DNA of 64,000 bases from positions 9,452,864 to 9,516,863 of the forward strand of contig NC_135550.1 of NCBI RefSeq assembly GCF_964340395.1. The letters are read 5' to 3'. The notes beneath the pieces were generated by a model, which saw only the letters and a list, made by a program, of their open reading frames with translations, had not been told where the DNA came from and did no database searches. Source of the stretch: Glandiceps talaboti. Taxonomy: Eukaryota; Hemichordata; Enteropneusta; Spengelidae. A program made the position numbers and the translations under genes. Shown here piece after piece: positions 45,675 through 58,098 of the stretch (positions are counted from its first letter, which is position 1; every line of letters begins with the position of its first letter).

Positions 45675-46109
45675 GTATGTAAATTGTAGTACCATCCCCT
45701 TGGAAGGTTAACCACCACTAACAGGACAATCTATAGAGGGCGCTCGTTTTACGTTTACAGAGTAGAGGTCTGAATGATGATTTTACGACAGTGTAAGAAA
45801 GAAAAAAAATGTACATATCCTTAACAGAAATAGCCTGATTAGCATAGTTGAATTTAAAATCAAAAGGCAAACAAAAAGGCAAACAAAAAGGCAAACAAAA
45901 ACAAACAAAAACTAAACAATAAACAAAACAACACCAAAGATGTCACATTAGAATGATGTACTCCGAGATTAAAAGAAATGGGCTTACCTTTTGCACATTC
46001 ATGATTTTTTACAAAATATTCATCTAAAATTTAACGCTTACTTCTACTTCTAAGTCGTATTTCGTTACATTGTTATGTCATTCTGTTGTTTTTTTCTTCC
46101 ATCGAACAG

Positions 46110-46359
46110 TCTCTGGCGCCATCACATCCACTCTACCATACAGCATATGAGACGGTTTATCGCGTGCAGAACATTTTAGACCCGAAATTCTCCTATCATC
46201 TCGCCGTATGTCGTGTGATGACTGAAATCACGCGAGATATGTCAGATTCTCTGTTCATCCCATTTAATATAAGTGTCTACGTTGTAAAATTGAACGAAGC
46301 GGTGGATAAATTGAAAAGGAATTACGGAGCTAAAATGGCATCTAAAAGCATAACATTTG
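46110..46359 (+). CDS. NAALAD2: NAALADase-type peptidase, exon h (zinc ligand His)
   Basis: 250-nt exon (acceptor GAACAG, donor GTAAGA). PSHPLYHTAYETVYRV contains the conserved His equivalent to zinc ligand His553. The remainder (LDPKFSYHLAVCRVMTEITR...FNISVYVVKLNEAVDKLK) covers the end of the peptidase domain and start of the dimerisation domain. Phase 0 in, phase 1 out; fully open. Confidence 0.93.
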
Positions 46360-46813
46360 GTAAGAACAAGAATTATTAATATACCAGCACGTAGGCCTAC
46401 ATCGAATAACATAGAATTTGATATCAAGTAGGATGGACTTAAAGGGGCACAAGCTGAGTTTACACATACTTGTGAGTACTTTATGTTGCATATTTATATA
46501 AAGGTACCCACAGTGTTGTACTTGCTGGAGCACACTTAACCACAACATGCAATTACGTGAACGCAACTGTAACGGAACTGACAATGTATTTGGGTTTCAC
46601 GACTAACTTGGCATACCATTCTTCAGTCGCTCTCAGCCATGCGTCAGACCCTAATTATATTACCAAAATATGGTAATTATTCAGACACAGACCCCACACG
46701 AGGGTCTGGGATGCAGACAACATTTCAAAGTCGCGGTGCTTCCAGGTTGATTTACCTTATTATTTTTGTTTTTAAATTATTTTTATTTACCTTTTTTTTT
46801 AATTTCCTTTCAG

Positions 46814-46895
46814 AAACCATGGATTCTGCTCTGGTCAATTTTACAGTTGCGGCCGATGCTTTACACAACAAAATCAATACCATGGAAAAGAATGA
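46814..46895 (+). CDS. NAALAD2: NAALADase-type peptidase, exon i
   Basis: 82-nt exon (acceptor TTTCAG, donor GTGAGT) reading ETMDSALVNFTVAADALHNK and then INTMEKN, part of the C-terminal helical dimerisation domain. Phases match exons h and j. A (CAAA)n microsatellite follows in the intron (46902-46935). Confidence 0.9.
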
Positions 46896-47087
46896 GTGAG
46901 TACAAACAAACAAACAAACAAACAAACAAACAAACACACAAACAACATTACATGTATTCCTCGTAGATAGTTTTCATCGAACATTCTGATGTCCTGTTTT
47001 ACACAAAATTTGAAATTTACACACTAAAAACTATCTCCTTGTCAGAGGGCGCAGTTTACTTTTCTTTATATTATGTTTGTGGTTTAG

Positions 47088-47180
47088 TGCTATGGCAATC
47101 AGGGCTGTCAATGACCAGCTGATGAACATTGAAAGGGCTTTCATCGATCCATTAGGATTGCCTTACACCAGATTTCTCTG
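47088..47180 (+). CDS. NAALAD2: NAALADase-type peptidase, exon j
   Basis: 93-nt exon (acceptor GTTTAG, donor GTAAAT) reading AMAIRAVNDQLMNIERAFID and then PLGLPYTRFLW. NDQLMxxERAFIDPLGLP is a hallmark of the family's dimerisation domain. Confidence 0.93.
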
Positions 47181-47816
47181 GTAAATAAACTTGTCATATT
47201 ATTAGAGGGGGTAGCCACTCCTGGAAATAGAGACACTTTCATGAAATAATGGGTTGTGGAGAGCCATTTCATGATTTTATATCATCTACAATTACTTGTG
47301 ATTTCAGAGAAACAATCAGTTGAACCAGTGAGTTCAACCAGTGAATACATTATTTCTGCAGACTGCCATGATGTACATGGATATAATTAGTGCCAACAAC
47401 AAGGCTTATAACTTTGGAGTTTATCTAAATACTTCTGAACCAATGTTTTGCTACTTCACATCACTTTGAGGGTACACTATATCCTTAGTCGAACAAGTAA
47501 CCAATGAAGGAGACGTTACTCCCAAACCAGAGTGACTGTAGAGTTTCAATAGGCGGTACGGTATTTTTACGTCTGTGGCAAGTTTTTTTTGTGCTAATAC
47601 GAATGACATATTACACAAAATAGAGCCCGAGTTACTGATAGTGGACAACTGAGATAAGGTTTATAAAATGTAACATTGCATGTTCGCGCAGCTGTCACTG
47701 CCTCTAGTTTGTTTGTGTAAAATAACTCATAGCAAAAAATATTGTGCTGCCTAATTGAAACTCTATAGTCTTTCTGGTTTGGTAGTAATGATATTTTATT
47801 CACAATCTCTCTGTAG

Positions 47817-48009
47817 GCACATTGCGTTTTCACCCAATAATAGCACAGCTTCATCTAGTGATTACTTTCCTGGTATTGTTGATGCCATGTTTAAAATTGA
47901 TGAGGATCCAAATGAAGATGAACGTTGGAAGACAGTGAAAGAACAGATGTCAGTGGCAGCACTGACCATTCAGTCAGCAGCTACAACAATGACAGATTAT
48001 CAACTCTAA
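47817..48009 (+). CDS. NAALAD2: NAALADase-type peptidase, last exon
   Basis: 193-nt exon from acceptor CTGTAG to TAA at 48007-48009. Reads WHIAFSPNNSTASSSDYFPG, then IVDAMFKIDEDPNEDERWKT and VKEQMSVAALTIQSAATTMT, DYQL. FPGIxDAxFxI and the helix before the stop match the C-terminus of glutamate carboxypeptidase II homologues. The protein ends at the expected place. Confidence 0.93.
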
Positions 48010-48136
48010 GTGATGTGCATGAAATCCAGATCTCTGGATGGGCGTGCTTTCTCGTTACACATTATTAAAATTGCGAGTACAACTCATCCTATCACATATT
48101 TTGTTCCTTCTGTGACACGTTGTTTGTTGTTTGTCA

Positions 48137-48230
48137 TTTTTACCTCCCGTAATGGTACGGGAGGTATTAAAAGGGGAAGGTGTGTCTGTGTGTCTGTCTG
48201 TGTGTGTGTCTGTCTGTCTGTGTGTGTGTG

Positions 48231-48269
<39 letters not shown>

Positions 48270-49439
48270 GTCATCATTTTCTAAAAATCGGCTGGCTCAA
48301 TTGTAATGAAATTTGGGATATATAATTTTTAGGGTAATAGCTAGACCTGATTAGGTTTTGAGCCAGATCTGTTAATGTTTAATTAGAGAAATTTGCATAT
48401 TAATGAAATCAACTAATTACGCAATATCTTAAGACTGCATACTTCAATTTAAATATAACTTAGTATATTCGTTAAACATAACAACATACATTTGTCCTAT
48501 AAAATTCGTTGATGTATCTTACAGCGTTAATGAATAATTTACATAATTAATTATTTTTGGTAATTAGGCTATAAGTATATCTTAAGAATACATACTTCAA
48601 ATTCAACATAATTTAGTACATACGTTAACCATAAGAAAACACACATGTCCTATCAAGTTTGTTGATGCACCGTACAGTGTTAATGAATAATTTGCATAAT
48701 TAATGATTTTCGGTAATTAGGCTATATCATAAGAATATATACTTCAATTCCAATGTAATTCAGTACACACGTTAACCATAACAATCACATATGTCCTGTA
48801 AAGCTTGTTGGTGTACCTTTCAGTGTTAATGAATAATTTGCATAACTAATGATTCTTGGTAATTAGGCTATATCTTACAACTGCATACTTCAATTTCAAT
48901 ACAATTCAGTACATACATGATTAACCATAACAAATTGTGTATGTCCTATAAAGTTAGTTGATGTACCTTACAGTGTTAATGAATAATTTGCATAATTAAT
49001 GATTTTCGGTAATTAGGCTATATCTTAAGACTGCATACTTCAATTTCAATACAATTTAGTACATACGTTAACCATAACAAAGCAGATATGTCCTATAAAA
49101 TCTTTTGTATAGCTTAGTTTTAATGAAAAATTTGCATAATTAATGATTTTAGTTAACTAGGTTGTATTTTAAAAATGCAAGCTTCAAATTTCGTATAATA
49201 TGATACGTACATCAACCATAATAATACGCACCTGTCCTATGAAGTTTGTTGCTACAACTTTTTCCTATAATGAGTATTTTGAATAATGAACGATATTCAG
49301 TAATTAAGCAGTATCATACACTCTTACATACATTAACCTAAGAAAGCATGCTTGTCCAAAAAACAAAGCCTGTTACCATAGTTTTTTTTAGTTTAATGAG
49401 TTATTTGCATAATTAGTGATTCCCTTACGGGAGGCATTC
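48137..49439. mobile_element. TIR element family, copy 2 (complete, ~1.3 kb)
   Basis: Starts 127 bp after the peptidase stop codon with TTTTTACCTCCCGTAATGG and ends CCCTTACGGGAGGCATTC. The left end also folds on itself (CCTCCCGT...ACGGGAGG). A (GT/CTGT)n tract (48180-48270) is followed by about six tandem units of about 146 bp, each with AATAATTTGCATAATTAATG and TTAACCATAACAA. No ORF. It is the uninterrupted relative of the copy at 34392-41759. Confidence 0.75.
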
Positions 49440-50171
49440 AGTTTAAATCTGGTGTTTTATTCAGCACTTACTTAAATAGCACACATTACAAAGGAGAATT
49501 ATACAGTAACAATAAACTACAATATTATTGGCCATGCGTCAAGGTTAATACCAGACACAGACATTTCAATGAAAAAAAGATGGTGGTTGTCATCTTAGAT
49601 AACAAACAGAATATCTGAGGCACCATTCAAAAAAATGTGTCAACCAATCAAAGTGTTACATTGTAACATGATTATGTCTGTAACTACTACAGCTATCATT
49701 GATACAAGTTATACACATTTTCAATGACACTTCCACTATGAAGCAACAGAGTTAATGATGACGGACTAAATAATGTTGTATACGCCAGTACTTTTTCCAC
49801 ACAACTTTGATGTAGGTTGTAGATTGATACGCAGATTCGTTGTTGGCGCTTTGGTTAATCATTCAGTTTTCGTTCACTTTGTGGTATTTTTCATATCACC
49901 AAATACAACACTCGTTGCAAAAAACAGAAGTTTGCTCAAATCAACTGAATGAATTTCAGTGATACGTGTACCAGTTTTTCAATAGCAATGTGTTTTATAT
50001 AGTGGAGTACTACTACTACTACATGTAATACATTGTATGTTCGGCAATTCAATGCTCATTTAATTTTTAGGGTGTGTATAACTGTCACACTTTCCCCTAC
50101 GTAAAATAGTGGGCATCCACAATGTTTCATTAGGACGAGGAAGGGCATAAAAAGCCCAAAACAACTCCTCT
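49440..50171. other. Intergenic stretch
   Basis: AT-rich, with no gene or repeat recognised; includes a short (TAC)n run near 50010. Confidence 0.4.
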
Positions 50172-50550
<379 letters not shown>

Positions 50551-50950
50551 AGTCATGATGGGTGAATGGTTAGCGTGATCAGCTTGGAATCTACAGGTTG
50601 CAGGTTCGAGTCCCGTCGCAGCCTGCTGTTTGTTTCTGAGTGGCTAAAGTCCTTGGGCAAGATTTGAACCACGACTGTACCTCAGTCAACCCAGCTGTAT
50701 AACTGGGGACCTGGTAGGATGTAGGTTGCAATGTGAAGGCTTTAATCCTATGCGCTTAAATGGCTGCAATGGATTGTATGCTCCCCAGGGAGTTGAGGAA
50801 GACTAAAGGGCCATTGTAAAGCGCTTTGAGCACGGAGTGGGAAAGCGCTATATAAGAAACCAACATTATTATTATTAAATGGCCATTGTAAAGCGCTTTG
50901 AGCACGGAGTGGGAAAGCGCTATATAAGAAACCAACATTATTATTATTAA
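50551..50950 (+). mobile_element. tRNA-derived SINE with duplicated tail
   Basis: The head has Pol III promoter boxes: TGGTTAGCGTG (about 50567, box A-like) and GGTTCGAGTCCC (50603-50614, box B). The tail has AAAGCGCTTTGAGCACGG and GGGAAAGCGCTATATAAG with (ATT)n, a motif shared with L2/CR1-type LINE tails and presumably recognised by their reverse transcriptase. A 72-bp tail unit is present twice (50809-50880, 50881-50952). It is inserted inside a zinc finger of ZNF-C, with ATGG on both sides as a possible short duplication. Not a functional tRNA gene. Confidence 0.8.
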
Positions 50951-51908
50951 ATGGCTTCTCACCGGTATGGACTCTCGTGTGTTCAATCAGTTGTTCTTTC
51001 TGTGTGAAAGTCTTTCCACATATATCGCATTTATATGGCTTATCTCCAGTGTGGATTCTTGTGTGTTGAATCAGGTGTCCTTTCTGTGCGAAAGTCTTTC
51101 CACATACATCACATTTATATGGCCTCTCTCCAGTATGGATTCTGGTGTGTTGAATCAGGTGTCCTTTCTGTGTGAAAGTCTTTCCACATACATCACATTT
51201 ATATGGCTTCTCACCGGTATGGACTCTCGTGTGTTCAATCAGGAGTCCTTTCTGTATGAAAGTCTTTCCACACACCTCGCATTTATATGGCCTCTCTCCA
51301 GTATGGATTCTGGTGTGTTGAATTAGGTTTCCTTTCTGTGTGAAAGTCTTTCCACATACATCACATTTATATGGCTTCTCACCGGTATGGACTCTCGTGT
51401 GTTCAATCAGGAGTCCTTTCTGTATGAAAGTCTTTCCACACACCTCGCATTTATATGGCCTCTCTCCAGTATGGATTCTGGTGTGTTGAATTAGGTTTCC
51501 TTTCTGTTTGAAAGTCTTTCCACACACCTCGCATTTATATGGCTTCTCTCCAGTATGGATTCTCATGTGTTGAATCAGGTGTCCTTTCTGTGTGAAAGTC
51601 TTTCCACACACATCACATTTAGTCGGCTTCTCACCAGTATGGATTCTCGTGTGTTTAACCAGGTGTCCTTTCTGTGTGAAAGTCTTTCCACACACCTCGC
51701 ATTTATATGGCTTCTCTCCAGTATGGATTCTCATGTGTTGAATCGGGTGTCCTTTCTGTGTGAAAGTCTTTCCACACACCTCGCATTTATATGGCCTCTC
51801 TCCGGTATGGATTCTGGTGTGTTGAATCAGGTGTCCTTTCTGTGTGAAAGTCTTTCCACACACATCACATTTAGTCGGCTTCTCACCAGTATGCATGTGT
51901 TCAGTCAT
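50748..51908 (-). CDS. ZNF-C: eleven-finger C2H2 protein with SINE-derived C-terminus
   Basis: 386 codons: 11 Krüppel-type fingers (residues about 1-312), then about 72 residues read out of the SINE, with the repeated [20 protein letters not shown] element, to a stop in the SINE body. Six fingers have helix QKGHLIQ or a close variant; others are QKGNLIQ, QKGLLIE and QKEQLIE. Fingers 5-6 and 7-8 form a near-exact two-finger duplication. The start ATG lies in a finger tail and the frame upstream is open only briefly, so earlier exons may supply the N-terminus. Nuclear DNA-binding protein by family. Confidence 0.85.
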   Translation of the reverse strand: MTEHMHTGEKPTKCDVCGKTFTQKGHLIQHTRIHTGERPYKCEVCGKTFTQKGHPIQHMRIHTGEKPYKCEVCGKTFTQKGHLVKHTRIHTGEKPTKCDVCGKTFTQKGHLIQHMRIHTGEKPYKCEVCGKTFKQKGNLIQHTRIHTGERPYKCEVCGKTFIQKGLLIEHTRVHTGEKPYKCDVCGKTFTQKGNLIQHTRIHTGERPYKCEVCGKTFIQKGLLIEHTRVHTGEKPYKCDVCGKTFTQKGHLIQHTRIHTGERPYKCDVCGKTFAQKGHLIQHTRIHTGDKPYKCDICGKTFTQKEQLIEHTRVHTGEKPFNNNNVGFLYSAFPLRAQSALQWPFNNNNVGFLYSAFPLRAQSALQWPFSLPQLPGEHTIHCSHLSA

Positions 51909-53530
51909 CGTGTGATTATAAACGAATATCTATCTCCTTTCCTTTCCGAGTGAGTGTCCTTTTTTCCACACACTACGTGATTGGTATGGCTTATCTGCAG
52001 TGTTGATTTGTGTAAGCGTTTCTCTTCTTTTACAATGTGAGGTTGTTGTAATTAGATTTTTCAGTTACAATGTCTTATGGGCAATCTGTAAGAGATGAAA
52101 CACATACCTAGGAGTGAGTAAGGAGTAAAGACTGATAGAATTATTGTGATTATGTGACATCGAAGTCTTCAAAATTGAAACGAATCTGTGAATGGGAAAT
52201 TGATATTCTGTTTCGGCGTTTCTTTAATAAAACAACTTGGATATCCTGTCCTATTTGAAATCACAATGTCAAACGATATCGACCGAGTCCATTTTGTTGA
52301 CACAGCAACTTGTAAAAATTGGTTTTCAATAATGTGCAATGGATGACCATATAAAAACATTGTAACATGCGACAGGTTAGTGTAAAAATATATTGTAGAT
52401 TGTATGAATACTCGATATATTTATTATTAATTAAAAGTCACTCCAGGAAAGGTGTTTTTCTTAAAACATAGACTTTGCATAATGACTATCCACTGGTAAT
52501 AATCATGTAGGCGACATGAATATTCAACGTTCATCTATTACATATTCATGTATGCTAAGCGTCAAGAGGCAAGCATGTATCACTGCTGCATGCTGGTACA
52601 ATAGAGATGCAAAATAGTACAATGTGGTGTGGGTAACACAGTACGGAAACTCTTACTAGCGATGGCTACCGGGTACTGGTGTAGTTCAAAATAGATGAAT
52701 TTGGCGTTTGTTAGCAATCGAGCGAAATTTATGTTATGTAAAATCAGGAAATGACTCTTCTGAACTCAAAGTTTACAAGTTTTCAAATTCTTGGAAAGCT
52801 GTTTCTCTTTAAACAGGGTCGTCAAGCCATGCAGCACGATCTTACAAAATTACAGGTTGACCTAAAATGGAGGTATATTTTGTACTCAAACTTGAGGCCT
52901 GGGATTTAGCATCACCATATGCCTACCAAAACAGTGACTGTAAGTGAGTGCCCACCCTCGTGAATGCTTACTGTGATCACAGTGCAGAGGGACTGTGTTG
53001 TGATGTTTGCAATTACATGTAATGAGCTTGAAATTGTGATGATAATTTAAATAACAGTCGCCTAGATTTCAGATATGACGCGAATTGACAATATATTTCG
53101 ATAATGTGTCACCACGCCATCTTAGAACAATAACTATAGAGCGTACATTACACTGTACAATACTTTACCCACAACTGTCTCTGATTTGTATGCTTGGATG
53201 TTCCTTATTTTATAACTTCTGAGATGAGCAATGTGTCGTAACATTAAAGCATTACATTTATATTTGAATATGTACCAACATTACGAATAAGTACCAACAA
53301 CTAAATAAAACATCCTTTTCAATGTCAAGTAATCACAAACTCGGACAGTTTTAAAGTTCTTTTGTTATACGTATTCAGAGAAATCTACATCTTTGGCAGA
53401 GTCATAACAGCTGCGTATGGTTCCTTTAGTTTCCTTGCAAATATTCTACATGTCTGTCAAGCCAGTGTGTTATTTATTTTTAATGTACAGAATTGCTATC
53501 TATGAAAGCCAGTAAGGGACATTTTGTAAA
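51909..53530 (-). other. ZNF-C intron / upstream region, decayed fingers at the left
   Basis: 51909-52120 matches the decayed finger block above ZNF-A and ZNF-B. The rest is AT-rich with no recognised gene. Confidence 0.45.
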
Positions 53531-53534
53531 ATAA

Positions 53535-53640
53535 AATATTATCTCGTGAGCATGACATAACATCTTGTGCACACGACTTACTATCTCGTGAGCATGACTT
53601 ACAGTATGTGGTGCACACGACCTAACAGAATGGGTATTCG
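53535..53640. repeat. Short degenerate repeat (ATCTCGTGAGCATGAC)n
   Basis: Alternating ATCTCGTGAGCATGAC and TGTG(C/G)TGCACACGAC(T/C)TA units, about 40-45 bp period, two copies. A simple minisatellite. Confidence 0.55.
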
Positions 53641-54809
53641 GAAATTTATCAGAGAAAAAAATTCGATTCCAAATTGACAAAAATATTTTGATAAACCCTG
53701 TACACATGTGACATTTCTCTGACTTTAAGACGCTTATGTGTGAGAGAACAACGTATCAGAGGGAATTGTCTCAATGTGGGTAAGCTATAGTGCAGTGTAT
53801 TATATCTTGTCAAGGTTTTCACAAGTGTGTCTTTTGTATATAAAAGTCTGACCTTTACCCTTGACAATGTTTATGTGACGTGAAGAGGGTCTGTAAAAGC
53901 CGATCCGTCTCGGTCTCCATCTGGATCTCAGAAGGTAAATGAAGTCATTACGTCCAGTTATGCATATATATGTGTCACCAAACTTCGCCGTCACCACTGC
54001 AACTGAACACTACAAAAGGCGGGAGCTCGTGGCAATGTTCATTGATAGTACGATATAACCGCCATTCACCTTTTAAAAATTTATAACATTGGCTAAAACC
54101 TTAGACCACAAAAAGAACTTTTTGTCGTCTGAGGTAAAACTACTCCTGTTACATTATATGAAAAAACGACAAAGGCATGGTTGAAATATATATCAGGCAC
54201 CTGCTGTTGTTTCGGCACCTGTTGTATTGTTGTGTTTTCATAATGATGTGTTCTTCCTTGTTTGTGGTTTGCGGGAAGTCTTTCCTTGGCTTACTTTATT
54301 CAAGCACGGAAGTATATACCACTGGTGTTTTTCTGTGGGTTGCATTGCCATGGACGAAGAGTTTGTTTATTCTTTTTAGTGGTCTGAGGTTTATTTTAGT
54401 ATAGTGACATTGTACAAGCCATTTAGCTCACGGCTTTATGTAATTGATCAGATTTTTAAACTTTAAAATACTAAGGTACTTTTGGCACCAGAAATGCGTC
54501 GGAAATAAAGTTAGAGGAACACAATTTTGACAAAGGATATGCAGTGATCATTGTTTGGTGAATGATGTTGACGGACCCATGCATATTAGGATGAGCATTT
54601 TAAATACATTGTCAAATGGTTGGAAACAACATGCGCGAATGAATGGCGTGAATGTGTCGCCGAAAATAGAATGCCCCTGAATACGTCAACCAAGCATAAG
54701 CATGTTCTTTATGCAGACACCACATGCCTATCGTAGGGTATTATTGTATATGTAAACTGTTTAGGTATAACTCTCTGGAAATATGGCATCGTACAACACT
54801 TTTACTCAC
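53641..54809 (-). other. ZNF-C intron
   Basis: Contains a segment (about 53865-53940) homologous to 41810-41900 and 60690-60790 in the other two ZNF blocks (CAGACTATCTTCAC / CAGACCCTCTTCAC core on the minus strand), a possible small second exon. Otherwise nothing recognised. Confidence 0.4.
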
Positions 54810-54975
54810 CTTGTTCTTCTGATTCACTACGTCGTCTTTCTTCTTTTCTACTGACCTTGGCGTAATTATATTGACAGTATAATTACTCCAAGTACCGACT
54901 GACTACTTCTCCCCTCCACTTTCTATGCTTCTACATTGACTCTGGTTTACATGCGCTACCTCATTGCTATGCAGT
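54810..54975 (-). other. Probable 5' exon of ZNF-C
   Basis: Donor GTGAGTAAAAGT read on the minus strand from 54809; the position corresponds to 42251 and 61132. The exon start is not defined; no clear coding sequence. Confidence 0.45.
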
Positions 54976-54998
54976 GTGAATATGCAAATAAGAGTCGC
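54976..54998 (-). promoter_or_regulatory. Conserved octamer block upstream of ZNF-C
   Basis: ATATGCAAATAAGAGTCGC, one base different from the ZNF-A and ZNF-B copies although the flanks have diverged much more, suggesting constraint. Confidence 0.5.
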
Positions 54999-55375
54999 CC
55001 CAGTTTCATATTCAAAGTTGCTTTGCTGGAGAGATATAGCCATTGTCGATTGGCTCAGGCTGTGTGGCAAAATTACGTGACAATGGCCAGTGATGAGATG
55101 CTAAAGGTGTAACAGCATCCCCATGGTTGCATTTTTACAAATATGACCGAAGATTTTCGATGCTGAGGACGTAAAACAAAAGTAAAGAGATGAGATAGTT
55201 TGCTAGTTATATGTACGTATGGATGTATTAGGGGATATTTTATGGAAGCTAAAATATGTTTCTGTCGACATCTTTTGAAAGATTATCACGACGCTGAGAA
55301 AATAACTCCAAATTTATTAACAATAAGATAAAAAATATAAAATCAATATATAAATATCACGGTTTAAGTACGTCG
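54999..55375. other. Intergenic stretch
   Basis: Between the ZNF-C upstream region and duplication block Y; nothing recognised. Confidence 0.4.
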
Positions 55376-55528
55376 CAAATTTACATGTATGTAACCAAAG
55401 TGATGGGGGTTTCTCTGATTTCCATGATCCTATCAGATCACGCTTTGACAGACGTAAAATCATATTGTCTGACGTTAGTAATGAGACTAATATCGACTGT
55501 AGTCTTTTTAGACAGACAAGGCCATTTA

Positions 55529-57577
55529 GGGACCGGTCAGTTTCTTCAGCCTGGGGGGGGGGCGCGGTGGATTGGTAGGGGGGGGGGTCACCCTGTTTTT
55601 GAAATTGGCAGTAGGGGGGGTCATGCTGTTTTGAAAATTGTGGATAGGGGGGGTCATTGTGTTTTAGATTGTGATGGAAGAAAAAAATCCTTTCTACTAT
55701 GGCATACAGCCTTGTCTGAAATGTGGTACATGTCAATATTTGTTCTTGTCCCTGTTTCTTACATGAATTCTTTAACATTACTTATTAGTTCAAACCTAAC
55801 TATACATATTCATATACATGTACCGGTATTACCTACCTACCACACTAGTTACAGAACATGTCATGTAAATGCTTGGCTGTTTCACAATCAATGCTTCGCT
55901 TATATTGCAGTTTGGGGCAAAAGTGAACTTGAAGGTTTCGTAATGGTAATTTTCATAGATAGTTTATAAATGAAGTTAATCTAAATTGTTCTACTCGTCA
56001 TGCTATTGACACTACAAATCACCACATCTCATCAGATTCCAGTTACTATTATACACTAGGTATGACCACCTAAAGTTCTCTAACATACCGGTGACTTTAT
56101 TATACATGCAATATTAATGCCCCTATATACTAATGTTACATGTCCATTTTATGTGATATGAGAAACTCATTTAAAAACGTTTTACGTTAGCTTTTCGAAG
56201 CTTGGAAATATTACCTCAAAGGTTATGAATAACCTAAACATTGCCTTAGTATCTCAAGCAAAAAACTCCAGATCTGCCAGGGGAAAATCCCAAGGACTCC
56301 CTCACCTCCAGAGGTCACTCATACATTCAACCAACAATCAGATGCACCAACAACCTTTTTACTGTCATAATGGTATTAAACTTTTCTTAAATATTTTCAC
56401 CCTATTCTAATTTGATATGATATTGTCTTTTCAAGATCTGAAACGTTTGCCAAGATAGTATAAAATTGCCTTAAACTCCAAATCTCCCCTACCAATGATA
56501 CTACCATTATAGATGTGCTGACCTTTACTACATGTATATAATGATCCTATTTAAACTTTTTATAAACATATTTCAACCCTTAGTGTAAGTTATAAAGAAT
56601 AGTTTCTGATACTTGCTGTCTTGTAAAGCATGGATTAAGTTATTGCTTGAAAGGGTCTGAATAGCCTAAATATTGGCTTTAAGAGTAAAAATCCTCCAGG
56701 GTTTCTAGAGGGAGACCCCCCTCAGACTCCCCACATGAGGTGGACATATCCCAGTCTCAAGCTCTTCCCCTCTTACTGTCAAGATGCTATCAAAGTATAT
56801 TTCAAAAGTATTTCAACCCTATGTAGTTGCTTTTAACATGTTGGTGTTGTCTTGTAAGGCTTGGAAATTATTGTCTGAAAGGGTCTGAATAGTCTCAAAA
56901 TTGACTTTCCAAGGTTAAAAACCTCCAGGGCTTCTAGGGGGAGACCCCTAGGACCCCCCCCACACATGAGGTGTGCACATCCTAGTCTCAAGATCTTCCC
57001 CCTACCTCTTACTGTCAAGATCCTATCAAACAATATTTCAAAAATATTTCAACCTTATGTAGTTGCATTTTACATGTTGGTGCTGTCTTGTAAAGCTTGG
57101 AAATTATTTTCTGAAAATGTCTGAATAGTCTCAAAATTGACTTTTCAAAGTTAAAAACCTCCTGGGCTTCTAGGGGGAGACCCCCTAGGACCCCCTTAGG
57201 ACCCCATAAGAGATGTACATATTCCCTTCTCAAGCTTTTCTACCTTTCACTGCCAAGATGCTATTAAACTCCTTTTCGAATATATTTACCCTGTGTAGTC
57301 AATAATTATAAATATGATAGTGCTTCCCCGAGATCTTATAAAGTAGATGCAAGACAGTCAAGCAGTCCACACTGAGTCACGATAAAAAAATACCTGTCAT
57401 TCGAATATTATATATGGGGGGGGGGGTCATCATGTTTTAGAATTAAGTGATAGGGGGGGTCAGCCTGTTTTTGGTTTTACAGATAGGGGGGGGGGGGTCA
57501 GTGACTTTTTGTCGGCCCGATTTAAGAATCCACCGACCCCCCCCCCCCCCCCCAGGCTGGAGAAACTGACCGGTCCC
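55529..57577. mobile_element. PIF/Harbinger-like non-autonomous transposon, 2,049 bp
   Basis: Terminal inverted repeats start GGGACCGGTCAGTTTCT (left) and mirror at the right (AGAAACTGACCGGTCCC), each followed inward by a G-run. The flanks are TTA (55526-55528 and 57578-57580), and the paralogous block X has the unfilled site GCCATTTACTTTG (about 32621). A TTA duplication is typical of PIF/Harbinger. No transposase ORF is visible, so it is non-autonomous. Subterminal units TAGGGGGGGTCA(C/T)...GTTTT are repeated several times at both ends in opposite orientation. Confidence 0.85.
56590..57290. repeat. Internal tandem repeat of the Harbinger-like element
   Basis: Three units of about 225 bp share GTCTTGTAA(A/G)GC(A/T)TGGA, AAAGGGTCTGAATAG(C/T)CT, CCTCCAGGG(C/T)TTCTAG and GGGAGACCCCC. 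A fourth, more decayed unit may precede them (about 56180-56400). Confidence 0.75.
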
Positions 57578-58098
57578 TTACTTTGAAGCTATTCGAAGTA
57601 ACCAATAGTATTCAACAATGAAGAACAGTAAATCTGCAGGTGTGGATCAGTGGAAAATTCTATAGAAATTATCTAAGAATAATTGCACACATGTTGTGTA
57701 ACTTTTTTCAAATAGTTTCATGTCAAGAGGGTTATTCCCACAGGAACACGGGTTTATAGGGGTATGGTATCTCCTATGTTCAAGAAGAGCTACCGAAATG
57801 AAATCCTGGTAGCTAGGATTTGAATTTTTTGTTAACACACTGTGTAAAACTAGACTCCCAGTTTAATAAATATAGGTTTAATAAATATAACCAAATTATT
57901 GACCTGCAATCAGAATAGAAACAGCGAAGCATAACAAACCCCCAAGAGTACAAATACCCCCGAGTGCTCTCACACTGGAACTGACGTGGCATGGGGTTCA
58001 TATGTTGTCTGAAATGACATGAAAGTCTTTCCACACACATTACATTTATATGGCTTCTCACGAGTTGTGTTCAGTCAGGTATCCTATGCGAGCGAAAG

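Noticed and set aside
50551-50630. tRNA gene
   Set aside because: A- and B-box-like sequences are present, but no cloverleaf with acceptor stem can be drawn and the sequence continues into a SINE body and tail.
55317-55969. ORFs of 153 and 194 codons
   Set aside because: They run through the G-run terminal repeats of the Harbinger-like element on opposite strands; low-complexity translation, no domain.
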